From Pedobacter sp. UBA5917 (lineage in GTDB: Bacteria > Bacteroidota > Bacteroidia > Sphingobacteriales > Sphingobacteriaceae): a DNA stretch of 24,689 nt. A program made the position numbers and the translations under genes. Positions within the stretch are counted from its first letter, which is position 1. Every line of letters starts with the position of its first letter. The stretch covers positions 1-24,689 of the forward strand of contig NZ_DJDT01000051.1 of NCBI RefSeq assembly GCF_002432345.1, read 5' to 3'. The notes beneath the pieces were generated by a model. The model saw nothing but the letters and a program-made list of their open reading frames with translations, was not told the origin of the DNA and searched no databases. This document shows positions 5,792-14,466 of the stretch, piece after piece.

Positions 5792-8245
5792 ATGAAAGTA
5801 CTCAAATTCGGCGGCACATCCGTAGGTTCGGCCGAGAACATTAAAACCCTCTTACGCCTGGTTGGCGAAGAAAAACAGAAGAACAGCCCGGTAGTTGTAT
5901 TATCGGCAATGAGCGGTGTAACCAATTTGCTAACCGATATGGCCGAAAAGGCCGAACGGGGCGAAGATTACGATGCGCATTTAAAAGAAATCGAGGCAAA
6001 ACATTTTGCTGTAATCCGTACCTTGTTGCCAGCCGCTGCACAAAACCCGGTGTTTACACGTTTAAAGATCTTTTTTAACGAACTGGAAGACCTATTGCAA
6101 GCGGTAACCAATCTACGTGAGCTAAGCTTACAGACTAAAGATCAGATTATCAGTTATGGCGAGCGTTGCTCTACTTTTATGATCAGCCATATTGCTTCGC
6201 AAAGTTTGGGCAATGCGCTTTTCGTAAATGGATCGGATCTGATTAAAACCGATAGCAATTTCGGTCAGGCAAGGGTTGATACCGAGCTCACCGAAATGCT
6301 GATCAATAATTTTTACCAGGAAAATAAAGATAAGGTACTTTTTGTAACCGGTTTTATTGCCAGTAATGCAGCCGGCAGGGTTACCACCCTGGGGCGCGGT
6401 GGTTCTGATTATACTGCAGCGGTTTGGGGCGCAGCCTTAAATGCTGAAGAAATAGAAATCTGGACGGATGTAAACGGTATGATGACTGCTGATCCACGGA
6501 TTGTGAAAAAAGCTTTCTCTTTACCTGAATTAAGCTATACCGAAGCCATGGAACTGAGTTATTTTGGTGCGAAGGTAATTTATCCGCCAACCATGATCCC
6601 GGCTTTTATGAAAAAAATCCCGATCGTGATCAAAAACACTTTTGAGCCTGATTTCGGTGGGACCTATATCAAAAGTGATGTGAAACCATCAAGTTTACCA
6701 ATAAAAGGGATTTCTTCTATCGATCATATCAGCATCATCAATTTAACCGGCAGCGGCATGGTTGGTAAAGCAGGTTTTAGCGGAAGGTTATTTTCGCTTC
6801 TATCGCGCGAGCAGATCAATGTAGTGCTGATTACACAGTCTTCATCAGAGCACAGCATTACTTTTGCGGTTAAACCAACAGATGCCTCACAGGCGATTGC
6901 TTTGATCAAAAAAGAATTCGAGCTGGAGCTGGATGCAAAAAAACTAGAATTACCAGAAGTTGAAAATAACCTGGCAGTTTTGGCCATAGTAGGCGAAAAC
7001 ATGAAACGCACCCCAGGCATGAGCGGTCGTTTGTTCAACGCATTAGGCCGTAATGGTATCAACGTGAGGGCCATTGCACAAGGTTCGTCAGAATATAATA
7101 TCTCGGTAATCATCAGTAAAGATGATTTATCAAAAGCCGTTAATGCGGTACACGATGCCTTTTTTACCGACCTGAAAAGAACATTAAATGTATTCTGTTT
7201 GGGTACAGGAAATATTGGCAAAACCTTATTTAACCAACTGAAAGAGCAGATGCCATTTTTGGCAGCCAACAACGATTTGCAGGTAAAGGTTACCGGGATC
7301 AGCAATACACGTAAAATGATCTTTAATGCCGATGGTTTATCGCTCGAAAACTGGGAGACCGAACTGGATGCAAATGCCGAACAGGCTGATTTAGCCGGTT
7401 TTGTTGCCAAAATGAAAGCTTTGAACCTGCCAAACTGTGTTTTTGTAGATAATACTGCGGCCGAATCGCCAATAGCCTTTTATCAGGGCATATTCGAAAG
7501 CAGTATTTCTGTGGTAACTTGTAATAAAAAAGGAAACTCTGCCGATTATGCACAGTATAAATCTTTTAAAGACACCGCCCGTAAATTCGGTGTCGACTTT
7601 TATTACGAAACAAATGTTGGAGCAGGTTTACCAATTATCCGTACGCTACGCGAGCTGATGATGAGCGGCGACAAGGTAGCACGTATCGAAGCCATCTTAT
7701 CTGGAACCATTTCTTATATCTTCAATAACTTTAAAGGTGAAGCCGGTTTTTACGAAACGGTAAAGGAAGCGCAGGAACTGGGTTACACAGAACCTGATCC
7801 GCGTGACGATCTGAACGGAAAGGACTTTATGCGTAAAATGCTGATCCTTGCCCGCGATGCAGGTTATCCATTAGAAGCCAGTGATGTAAAAATCGACAAC
7901 ATTCTGCCTGAAGCCTGTTTAAATGCCGCAACGGTAGAAGATTTTTATTCGGAACTTAAAGCCAATGCGGCTTACTTCGAAAACCTGAAAAATACAGCTG
8001 CCAATGATGGAAAAGTTTTGCGTTACATCGGTAAGCTAGAAGATGGCAATGTAGAAATCAGCCTTCAAATGGTTGATGACAGTCATCCTTTTTATATGCT
8101 TTCGGGAAGCGACAACATTATTTCCTTTACCACCGATCGTTATAAATCGCGTCCGCTGGTAGTAAAAGGTCCAGGCGCAGGTGCCGAAGTTACTGCTGCC
8201 GGTGTTTTTGCCGATATCATTAACGTAGGGACTTTAAACAACTAA
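5792..8245 (+). CDS. thrA: Bifunctional aspartate kinase / homoserine dehydrogenase
   Basis: This 817-residue fusion catalyses the first and third steps from aspartate to homoserine. The kinase domain begins at the N-terminus with KFGGTSVGS (residues 5-13), and TTLGRGGSDYTAA is further in. Two ACT-type regulatory repeats follow at about 310-450 (GFSGRLFSLLSREQINVV, then GMSGRLFNALGRNGINV); such domains bind the feedback amino acid. The homoserine dehydrogenase part starts with the NAD(P)-binding GTGNIGKTL (Gly471-Gly476) and has the catalytic-region signature NVGAGLPIIRTLRELMMSGD and LSGTISYIFN. The length is close to E. coli ThrA (820). It is the first structural gene after the Thr attenuator and is followed by a DinB-like gene, thrB and thrC. 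Feedback by threonine is expected from the family but not shown here. Confidence 0.98.
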   Translation: MKVLKFGGTSVGSAENIKTLLRLVGEEKQKNSPVVVLSAMSGVTNLLTDMAEKAERGEDYDAHLKEIEAKHFAVIRTLLPAAAQNPVFTRLKIFFNELEDLLQAVTNLRELSLQTKDQIISYGERCSTFMISHIASQSLGNALFVNGSDLIKTDSNFGQARVDTELTEMLINNFYQENKDKVLFVTGFIASNAAGRVTTLGRGGSDYTAAVWGAALNAEEIEIWTDVNGMMTADPRIVKKAFSLPELSYTEAMELSYFGAKVIYPPTMIPAFMKKIPIVIKNTFEPDFGGTYIKSDVKPSSLPIKGISSIDHISIINLTGSGMVGKAGFSGRLFSLLSREQINVVLITQSSSEHSITFAVKPTDASQAIALIKKEFELELDAKKLELPEVENNLAVLAIVGENMKRTPGMSGRLFNALGRNGINVRAIAQGSSEYNISVIISKDDLSKAVNAVHDAFFTDLKRTLNVFCLGTGNIGKTLFNQLKEQMPFLAANNDLQVKVTGISNTRKMIFNADGLSLENWETELDANAEQADLAGFVAKMKALNLPNCVFVDNTAAESPIAFYQGIFESSISVVTCNKKGNSADYAQYKSFKDTARKFGVDFYYETNVGAGLPIIRTLRELMMSGDKVARIEAILSGTISYIFNNFKGEAGFYETVKEAQELGYTEPDPRDDLNGKDFMRKMLILARDAGYPLEASDVKIDNILPEACLNAATVEDFYSELKANAAYFENLKNTAANDGKVLRYIGKLEDGNVEISLQMVDDSHPFYMLSGSDNIISFTTDRYKSRPLVVKGPGAGAEVTAAGVFADIINVGTLNN

Positions 8246-8249
8246 TCTG

Positions 8250-8702
8250 ATGAATCCGGTTATAGCGCAGAAAAATGAAATTCTAAGCCTGGTTAATCAG
8301 GCCATGATTGATTTTGAAAGCATCACAGAAGAAGCATGGAATGACAAGCCAGTGCCTTCGAAATGGTCCAAAAAGGAATTATTGGGTCATTTGATTGATA
8401 GCGCATCGAATAACATCCGCCGTTTAATTGTTGGCCAATATGAACAGGGAGTCAAAATTGTTTATCATCAGGATGAATGGGTACTTTATCAAAATTATCA
8501 GGAAACTGATATTACTGAGGTTAAAACGCTTTGGAAGTTAATGAACTACCAGATCAGCCGTGTAATTGAGAACATTCCGGAAGAAAAGCTCCAAAACAAC
8601 TGTGATACCGGAAAGGGTCAAACAGCGCTGCACACACTCTCCTATTTTATTGAAGATTATGTGGTGCATTTAAAATATCATTTAAACCAAATAACCGCTT
8701 AA
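8250..8702 (+). CDS. DinB-family four-helix protein inside the threonine operon
   Basis: This 150-residue, mostly helical protein has the DinB/YfiT-like pattern: KWSKKELLGHLIDSASNNIRR near residues 38-58, and YVVHLKYHLNQI near the C-terminus. His47, His140 and His144 fit the three-histidine metal site of that superfamily. Members include damage-inducible proteins of unknown role and thiol-dependent transferases (bacillithiol or mycothiol type), so the reaction cannot be named. It starts 4 bases after the thrA stop and ends 21 bases before thrB, so it is almost certainly co-transcribed and attenuated with the threonine genes. Nothing in the protein suggests a role in threonine synthesis; it may simply use the operon's promoter. 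Confidence 0.88.
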   Translation: MNPVIAQKNEILSLVNQAMIDFESITEEAWNDKPVPSKWSKKELLGHLIDSASNNIRRLIVGQYEQGVKIVYHQDEWVLYQNYQETDITEVKTLWKLMNYQISRVIENIPEEKLQNNCDTGKGQTALHTLSYFIEDYVVHLKYHLNQITA

Positions 8703-8723
8703 CAATAGCTAAGCCAATTAATA

Positions 8724-9656
8724 ATGAAAAATAGTATAAAAGTTTTCGCTCCGGCAACCGTTGCAAACGTAGTTTGTGGTTTCGATGTGCTTGGCTTCGC
8801 CGTAAACGAGCCAGGCGATGAAGTAGAAATGCGGTTTACCGATACGCCCGGAGTGGTAATCAAAAGAATTACAGGCGATGATGGCCGCTTGCCTTTAGAT
8901 GCCGCCAAAAATACGGTTAGTGCCAGTGTACAGCATTACCTGCAGCACATTAACCGTTTAGATGTGGGCGTAGAAATTGAACTGCATAAAAAAATGCCCA
9001 TTGGCAGTGGTTTGGGATCGAGCTCGGCCAGTACAGTTGCGGGTTTGTTTGCCATTAACAAACTAATGGGTGATTTATTGACCGCTACTGAACTTGTACC
9101 TTTTGCAATGAAAGGTGAAGAGCTGGCCTGTGGTTATGGTCATGCTGATAATGTTGCTCCTGCCCTATTGGGCGGCTTTGTGCTGATCAGAAGTTACGAA
9201 CCACTCGATGTAATTTCGTTGCCAACGCCAGCCGGGATGTATGCTGCCATTGTTTATCCCGAAGTGGATGTACCAACAAAGGACGCACGCCAGATGATCC
9301 GCAGTAAAGTTGCTTTAAAAGATGCGGTAACCCAATGGGGAAATGTTGCAGGTTTAGTAAGCGGATTGTTCATGAATGATTTCGACCTGATTGGCCGCAG
9401 CATGAAAGATGTTCTGGTAGAACCTACACGTTCGATCCTGATCCCGGGTTTTGAGGAAATGAGGAAACTGGCTATGGATAACGGCGCCATTGGTTTCGGA
9501 ATTTCAGGTTCTGGCCCGTCTGTTTTCGCTTTAACAAAAGACGCAGAAACAGCAAAAACAATTACCAAAGCACAACAACAACATTTACACAAAATAAATA
9601 TTAACAGCAAAGCCTTTGTTTCTCCGGTAAATGCGGAAGGACCGAAAATTATATAA
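8724..9656 (+). CDS. thrB: Homoserine kinase
   Basis: This 310-residue GHMP-family kinase phosphorylates homoserine to O-phosphohomoserine, the substrate of the next gene product. The ATP-binding motif PIGSGLGSSSAS is at residues 92-103. The N-terminus (VKVFAPATVANVVCGFDVLGF type) matches homoserine kinases, where this segment shapes the substrate pocket. The C-terminal GFGISGSGPSVFAL is the third GHMP motif. The length is usual for ThrB. It lies third in the operon, 21 bases after the DinB-like gene and 72 bases before thrC; that gap holds a heptad-armed inverted repeat starting two bases after the stop codon. Confidence 0.97.
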   Translation: MKNSIKVFAPATVANVVCGFDVLGFAVNEPGDEVEMRFTDTPGVVIKRITGDDGRLPLDAAKNTVSASVQHYLQHINRLDVGVEIELHKKMPIGSGLGSSSASTVAGLFAINKLMGDLLTATELVPFAMKGEELACGYGHADNVAPALLGGFVLIRSYEPLDVISLPTPAGMYAAIVYPEVDVPTKDARQMIRSKVALKDAVTQWGNVAGLVSGLFMNDFDLIGRSMKDVLVEPTRSILIPGFEEMRKLAMDNGAIGFGISGSGPSVFALTKDAETAKTITKAQQQHLHKININSKAFVSPVNAEGPKII

Positions 9657-9657
9657 C

Positions 9658-9711
9658 GATGGAAAATGTAAGATGGATGATGTAACCCCATTTTCCATCT
9701 CACATCTTCCA
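9658..9711. repeat. Heptad-armed inverted repeat, copy A (thrB-thrC gap)
   Basis: The left arm is built of seven-base units GATGGAA, AATGTAA, GATGGAT, GATGTAA (9658-9685). The right arm is TTTTCCA, TCTCACA, TCTTCCA (9691-9711). Positions 9660-9680 and the complement of 9691-9711 agree at 17 of 21 bases, so RNA or single-stranded DNA could form a long imperfect hairpin with a ten-base loop. It fills nearly the whole gap between two operon genes. There is no T run after it, so it is not a typical terminator; an effect on mRNA processing or relative thrC expression is possible. Confidence 0.75.
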
Positions 9712-9728
9712 TTATACCTCATCAAACA

Positions 9729-11036
9729 ATGAAACTATATTCAACCAACAATAAAACTTTACGTGTTTCTTTTAAAGAAGCCGTTTTTAACAGCATGCCG
9801 CAGGATAAAGGCCTATATATGCCTGTCGAAATCCCGCAGCTTGATGCTGATTTTATACAGAATATTGAGCACTATTCTTTACAAGAAATTGCTTACAAGG
9901 TGGCCTCAACCTTATTAAAAGACGAAATTCCGGCCGAAGATTTAAAGGCTTTAATTGATGAGGCCATTAATTTTGAAGCTCCTGCAGTAAAATTAGATGA
10001 TAAAACCTTCGTTCTGGAATTATTCCATGGCCCGTCATTAGCTTTTAAAGATTTTGGTGCCCGCTTTATGAGCCGGGTAATGGCCTATTTCTTAAAAGAC
10101 GGCGAACAGTTGTTAGATGTTTTAGTGGCTACTTCGGGCGATACCGGTGGTGCTGTAGCTTTGGGCTTTTTAGGTGTACCCAATACTCGCGTAACCATAT
10201 TATATCCAGAGGGTAAAGTAAGCCCGATACAGGAACTGCAGTTAACCACCAATGGGCAGAACATCAGGGCAATTGAAGTAAAAGGTACTTTTGACGACTG
10301 CCAGGCATTGGTTAAACAAGCTTTTGCAGATGACGAACTTAATGCGAAGTTCCGTTTAACATCCGCCAATTCGATCAATATATCGCGTTTAATTCCGCAA
10401 ACATTTTACTATTTCAATACTTATGCGCAATTGAAAAGGCAAGGTTTAAGCGATGTTGTATTTTCGGTACCCAGCGGAAACTTCGGAAATATAGGCGCAG
10501 GTTTACTGGCTTATAAATTAGGCTTACCAGTTAAACAGTTTATTGCAGCAACCAATGTAAACGATACGGTTCCGCGCTTTTTAGAAAGTGGCATTTATGA
10601 AACCAAACCATCAACACAAACCTATTCCAACGCCATGGATGTTGGTGCGCCAAGTAACTGGGTTCGGATTATGGATTTATTTAACCAGGATACTGAAGCC
10701 ATTAAAAAAGTAGTTACGGCTTACCGCTTTACCGATGACGAAACTTTGGAAGGTATTAAAGAAATCGATAGCAAATTAAACTATGTGGCCTGTCCGCATA
10801 CGGCAATCGCTTACTTAGCGGCTAAAAAATACAGAAATGAAAACCCTGCTGATGAAAGTGCAGCAGTTTTTCTATCAACGGCACATGCCTGTAAATTTCC
10901 GGATATTTTTCCAACAGAAATTGCGGCTAAAATAGAAATTCCTGAGCAGGTAAAAACTTTGGAAAGCAAACCTAAACAAGCTGATCAACTAAGCGTAGAT
11001 TTTGAAGGGTTTAAAAGTTATTTGTTGAGGGGATAA
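9729..11036 (+). CDS. thrC: Threonine synthase
   Basis: This 435-residue PLP enzyme converts O-phosphohomoserine to threonine, the last step of the pathway. The N-terminus (MKLYSTNNKTLRVSFKEAV) is of the threonine-synthase type. The motif FHGPSLAFKDFGARF carries Lys107, the expected PLP Schiff-base lysine. ATSGDTGGAVALGF and the phosphate-binding VFSVPSGNFGNIGAGLLA are both present. Its length matches the E. coli-like class of threonine synthases. It is the last gene of the operon; beyond it lie about 170 bases holding a large inverted repeat that may terminate transcription. Confidence 0.97.
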   Translation: MKLYSTNNKTLRVSFKEAVFNSMPQDKGLYMPVEIPQLDADFIQNIEHYSLQEIAYKVASTLLKDEIPAEDLKALIDEAINFEAPAVKLDDKTFVLELFHGPSLAFKDFGARFMSRVMAYFLKDGEQLLDVLVATSGDTGGAVALGFLGVPNTRVTILYPEGKVSPIQELQLTTNGQNIRAIEVKGTFDDCQALVKQAFADDELNAKFRLTSANSINISRLIPQTFYYFNTYAQLKRQGLSDVVFSVPSGNFGNIGAGLLAYKLGLPVKQFIAATNVNDTVPRFLESGIYETKPSTQTYSNAMDVGAPSNWVRIMDLFNQDTEAIKKVVTAYRFTDDETLEGIKEIDSKLNYVACPHTAIAYLAAKKYRNENPADESAAVFLSTAHACKFPDIFPTEIAAKIEIPEQVKTLESKPKQADQLSVDFEGFKSYLLRG

Positions 11037-11080
11037 TAAAATGATCGTTGTTTTGGCTGAATCACATTGACAAAAATATT

Positions 11081-11182
11081 AAAAGTACCGTCATCTCGAC
11101 CGAAACGCAGTGGAGCGGAGAGATCTATCTCAAGACAGATTTCTCGGCTGCGTTGCACTTCGCTTGAAATGACGGTATTTTT
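11081..11182. repeat. Large inverted repeat between convergent genes, probable bidirectional terminator
   Basis: AAAAGTACCGTCAT (11081-11094) pairs over 14 positions with ATGACGGTATTTTT (11169-11182), with one G-T pair. Further imperfect pairing continues inward (ACGCAG and GAGAGATCT against AGATTTCTC and CTGCGT). Read rightward, the stem is followed by a T-rich tail, and leftward by one as well, so it could end both thrC and the convergent gene at 11211. GTCATCTCGACCGAAACGCAG resembles a dispersed intergenic sequence I recall from many Bacteroidota genomes; the present window has only one copy. Confidence 0.7.
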
Positions 11183-11210
11183 AAGAGTACATGCACTAAA
11201 TCCTCTTGTA

Positions 11211-11624
11211 TTATTTAGCGCTTTGCGATTTTAATGCTTTCAGCTCGCGTTTTAGCTCTTCGATCTGTTGTTGCTGCTCTTTTATGCTGGCAACCAAAAG
11301 CGGCACTAAATTTTCATAGTCAACCTTGGTGATGGTAGCACTTTTAAATGTATTTTTACCTGCCGGATAATCTTTGGCCTGTACGGAAACAATTTCCGGA
11401 ACGGCAGTTTTGGCATCAGCACCTACAAAACCATATTGCGGCCTTGCTGGTAATTTTAATTTTTCGGCCCAGGTTTTATCGTAATTAAAACTTACAGGCT
11501 GCAGTTTGGTAACCTGGCCCAGGGCATTTTCTACAGGTTTTACGTTGTTCTGCACAACTTCCTGTGCACTTATTTTTAAAGAAGCAGCGATTAATAACAC
11601 CACAAATGAAATTGCTCGTTTCAT
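11211..11624 (-). CDS. Secreted S74 / endosialidase-chaperone-like protein without the cleavage site
   Basis: This 137-residue protein begins with a signal peptide (MKRAISFVVLLIAASLKISA, probable cleavage before QEV). The rest resembles the intramolecular chaperone (peptidase S74) domain at the end of tail-fibre-like proteins: a LQPVSFNYD strand, YGFVGADAKTAVPEIVS (compare the family's GFIAQEV...PELV), a Tyr-Glu-Asn-Leu-Val-Pro-Leu-Leu segment, and a C-terminal coiled coil (IKEQQQQIEELKRELKALK, about 112-132). The Ser-Asp-x-Arg-Leu-Lys start, where S74 domains cut themselves, is absent, and there is no passenger domain. It may therefore be a free-standing trimerising protein. Family assignment is by pattern only. 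It ends just right of the repeat at 11081-11182. Confidence 0.7.
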   Translation of the reverse strand: MKRAISFVVLLIAASLKISAQEVVQNNVKPVENALGQVTKLQPVSFNYDKTWAEKLKLPARPQYGFVGADAKTAVPEIVSVQAKDYPAGKNTFKSATITKVDYENLVPLLVASIKEQQQQIEELKRELKALKSQSAK

Positions 11625-11703
11625 ATCTTATTAATTTATATTTTTTTTTAAATAGAATATTGATTCCACTTTCGTAGAATAGTTTTTTAATCAAGGAATA
11701 TGT

Positions 11704-12006
11704 TTAAACGGAAGGTGGCGGCGTTAAAACTTCAGGAAAGTACGCCGATTGAAAGGAATGATCGGGGATGATTATTTTTTTTGAAGTTTGAAGCGGAAAA
11801 TAAACAGCATCGTGAAATACAACCTGATATACTGCATATTCAGTTTCAACTTTTTTTTCTTCCTTTTCTGTTGCATCATCATTAACTGATAAGAGCTCAA
11901 CATTATCGGCCGAATAGCTTAAATACGAAAGCACATGGCTCACTTTTACGAAAAAAGTTACCGCTATGCAGGCAATTAATACATATTTAAAAGCATAAAA
12001 CTTCAT
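11704..12006 (-). CDS. Small membrane-anchored protein of unknown function
   Basis: The 100-residue protein has a hydrophobic N-terminal segment (FKYVLIACIAVTFFVKVSHVL, about residues 6-26) that could be an anchor or an uncleaved signal. A charged stretch follows (DDATEKEEKKVETEY), then a region ending in SAYFPEVLTPPPSV. I do not recognise a named family. Short Bacteroidota proteins with one N-terminal membrane helix and a proline-rich end often sit near envelope or metal genes, but nothing here says what this one does. It lies 79 bases upstream of the S74-like gene and 45 bases downstream of the decarboxylase on the same strand, so co-transcription is possible. Confidence 0.6.
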   Translation of the reverse strand: MKFYAFKYVLIACIAVTFFVKVSHVLSYLSYSADNVELLSVNDDATEKEEKKVETEYAVYQVVFHDAVYFPLQTSKKIIIPDHSFQSAYFPEVLTPPPSV

Positions 12007-12051
12007 TATTGCAAATATAAGTTCTATGCTTTTAAAACAACAAAATTATGG

Positions 12052-13452
12052 TTAAAGTTCTGTAAGAATTTCTGTCATGGTAGCCGTAGCCACTTCAACA
12101 TCTGCAATAGTAGTTCTCCAATTAACGAAAGCTGCCCGGATGCCCTTCTTTCCATTATAAAAAGTAGGTGTCATAAATACTTTCCCGCTTGCATTAAGTT
12201 TATTGAGGAATGTTGTAACCAAACTTTCATCTGTTAACGAAAAACACACCGTATTTAAACGTACAGGGGCCAATAATTCGAAATTTGGATTTTCGTTTAT
12301 AAAATCGGCAAACTGTAAAGCTGTTTCAACATTACGCTCTACAATTTCCTGATACCCCTGTTTGCCATAACTGGTGAGCGTAAACCATGCAGGTAAAGCC
12401 TTTAAGCGACGTGAATTTTCGGGAAGAAAATTTAAGTAACTGAAATTCTCCATCGGGTTGCCCAGATAGGCCGCATTCGAATTCTGAAAGGTTTCTACCT
12501 GTAACAACTGGTGTTGCTCCTTTACAAAAAATACAGCACTCTCATAAGGTACATTTAACCATTTATGGCAATCGACGGTGATGCTGTCTGCATTATCCCA
12601 GCCTTTAACCAGGTGATTGTATTTTGGCGAACAAGCTGCAAAACCACCAAATGCTGCATCAATGTGCCACCAGAAATTGTATTTCTCTTTTAATAGGTTT
12701 ATGGCTTCAAAATCATCAAAATCTACTGTATTTACTGTTCCGGCGCTGGAGATTAAAATAAATGGTTCGCCATTTAGTGCCTGTATCTTAAGTTCGAGAT
12801 CGGTAACATCCAATGCCTCGCGGTTGCCAGTTAATACATTTACCTGAATTACATTGCCACTGCCCAAACCCAACATCGACAGGGATTTTATTGCTGATGA
12901 ATGCGGTGTAGCCGACAACACCTTTACTGTTTCCGACAGGCCTTCTCTTGCGAAATCTTTGCCCGATTGCTTTCCAATCCATTGTCTGGCTACGGCCAAA
13001 CAAGTAAAATTGGATAGTGTTGCGCCGGTTACGAAACCACCAAAATAATTTTTCGGCAAATTAAATAACGAAAGCAGTAATTGAATGGTCTCTAACTCGA
13101 TAAGGGCCGAAACATCGCCATTCCCTTTTGCACTCTGCGTATTCTGATCGTATATGGTAGATAACCAATCGCCGGCAATGGCCGCAGGTGTGGTTCCGCC
13201 GGTTACAAAACCCCAATACCTTGGCCCTGAAGAAGCCACCATAATGGGTTCGAAACGCTTGTTAAATTGCTCCAATGCTTCAACGGCCCCAATACCCTCG
13301 TCAATTAAATCGCGCATAACTTCTACCTCTGCCGAACTGGCTGTGGATCGCTCCCTAATATGGTTTAAATAATCGGCTCCCTGTAGTTTAACCGCTGTTA
13401 ATATGGCATCGAGTTGTTGTAAATCGGTATCTAAATTATTCATATACTGCAT
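12052..13452 (-). CDS. Group II pyridoxal-phosphate-dependent decarboxylase
   Basis: This 466-residue protein belongs to the fold-type I PLP decarboxylases (aromatic amino acid, glutamate and diaminobutyrate decarboxylase group). HIDAAFGGF holds Asp265, which should contact the PLP ring nitrogen, and DCHKWLNVP holds Lys297, the expected Schiff-base lysine. FVTGATLSNFTCLAVARQ is the cofactor phosphate region of this family. The length is usual. The substrate cannot be read from sequence; aromatic amino acids or 2,4-diaminobutyrate are the likeliest types. A second ATG three codons in (13443) is an equally good start. It reads away from the T9SS group and may head a unit with the small membrane protein downstream. 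Confidence 0.9.
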   Translation of the reverse strand: MQYMNNLDTDLQQLDAILTAVKLQGADYLNHIRERSTASSAEVEVMRDLIDEGIGAVEALEQFNKRFEPIMVASSGPRYWGFVTGGTTPAAIAGDWLSTIYDQNTQSAKGNGDVSALIELETIQLLLSLFNLPKNYFGGFVTGATLSNFTCLAVARQWIGKQSGKDFAREGLSETVKVLSATPHSSAIKSLSMLGLGSGNVIQVNVLTGNREALDVTDLELKIQALNGEPFILISSAGTVNTVDFDDFEAINLLKEKYNFWWHIDAAFGGFAACSPKYNHLVKGWDNADSITVDCHKWLNVPYESAVFFVKEQHQLLQVETFQNSNAAYLGNPMENFSYLNFLPENSRRLKALPAWFTLTSYGKQGYQEIVERNVETALQFADFINENPNFELLAPVRLNTVCFSLTDESLVTTFLNKLNASGKVFMTPTFYNGKKGIRAAFVNWRTTIADVEVATATMTEILTEL

Positions 13453-13482
13453 CTGAAATTATAAAGATGCAATGTATAATTT

Positions 13483-14463
13483 TTAAAAATAACATTTTGG
13501 TCTACGGCTTTTTTTCGTTGTAAAATAATATCCCAATGATATTTCGTGCGAACCGTAATCGTATCGCTGCAGTTTATTTAAGGTAAAATCGTAACCATAA
13601 CCAATACGGAGATTGCTTTTTGTAAAATACTCGGTTATAATACCTACTGTTGAGGCATTTGGCAGATTTTTCTGCAGGTTATTTTTAGGATAAAGTTTAA
13701 CAGAGCTTCGATATGCTGAACCTATCCAAAAACGTTCGTTAAAAAGGAAAAAGGTATTTAAATCCAGCGAAGTAGGCCCACGGATATCATCTTTAAGCAA
13801 AAAAGTAGGTCTAAAAAGAATGTAATCATTTATAGGCAATAGCATCCCGGCGGTTAAATACAAATGCGTTTGTGGGGTAATGCTGAGTGTATTGTAATCG
13901 GATAAAATGGCTATGGATCTAGCGATGAGGTTGGTAGCAGAAAAACCTGCAAAATATTTTTCGTTCGAATAAAAGATCCCGGCCCTAAACTCTGGGGTGA
14001 TCTGACTCACATTCCCGGTGGGGATCCTGTTATCTCCCAGATCATGCGGATCGAGCAGATTTCCATCAAGGCCCAACTGCTTCACTCCTAATCCAATACC
14101 GAAAGCTAATACATTGGTCTCCGTCCGGTCGAGTTTTATCCGGTAGGCCAAATTCCCTGTAGCTATCAGGCTTCTCTGCGCTCCAATTTTATCTTTACCT
14201 ATGATGAGTCCCAAACCAATGCTTTCATCTTTAATAGCTTCATCTGCCGAGATCGATAAAGTTTGTGGCGCGCCGCGTACGCCTATCCACTGCGCGCGTG
14301 CAAATGCTTGAAGATATAGTTCTTCTTTGTAGCCAGCATAAGCAGGGTTAATGTGCAACCCATTAAATAAATACTGACCAAACTGGGCATCCTGTTGTGC
14401 CAATACTGCAAGGTGACTAAGTAAAAATAAAGGCAGGAAAAAAAATTTACATCCCATAACCAT
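13483..14463 (-). CDS. PorP/SprF family type IX secretion membrane protein
   Basis: This 326-residue protein has a signal peptide (FFFLPLFLLSHLAVLA) and directly after it QQDAQFGQYLFNGLHINPAYAG, the N-terminal signature of PorP/SprF proteins. The remainder is beta-rich with alternating aromatic and polar residues, as expected of an outer-membrane barrel, and ends in YDYGSHEISLGYYF. PorP/SprF proteins work with the type IX secretion system and commonly pair with a secreted protein carrying a type B sorting domain. Exactly such a gene stops 3 bases upstream here, so the two are very likely translated from one mRNA and act together. It is probably one of several paralogues in the genome rather than the core PorP. 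Confidence 0.92.
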   Translation of the reverse strand: MVMGCKFFFLPLFLLSHLAVLAQQDAQFGQYLFNGLHINPAYAGYKEELYLQAFARAQWIGVRGAPQTLSISADEAIKDESIGLGLIIGKDKIGAQRSLIATGNLAYRIKLDRTETNVLAFGIGLGVKQLGLDGNLLDPHDLGDNRIPTGNVSQITPEFRAGIFYSNEKYFAGFSATNLIARSIAILSDYNTLSITPQTHLYLTAGMLLPINDYILFRPTFLLKDDIRGPTSLDLNTFFLFNERFWIGSAYRSSVKLYPKNNLQKNLPNASTVGIITEYFTKSNLRIGYGYDFTLNKLQRYDYGSHEISLGYYFTTKKSRRPKCYF

Positions 14464-14466
14464 GTA

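Noticed and set aside
6724..7410. A long 228-codon minus-strand frame within thrA
   Set aside because: It is the shadow of the kinase and ACT region of thrA; there is no recognisable domain and the plus-strand gene is certain.
9658..9711. The thrB-thrC hairpin as an intrinsic terminator
   Set aside because: There is no T run after the stem, and stopping there would cut thrC off from its operon.
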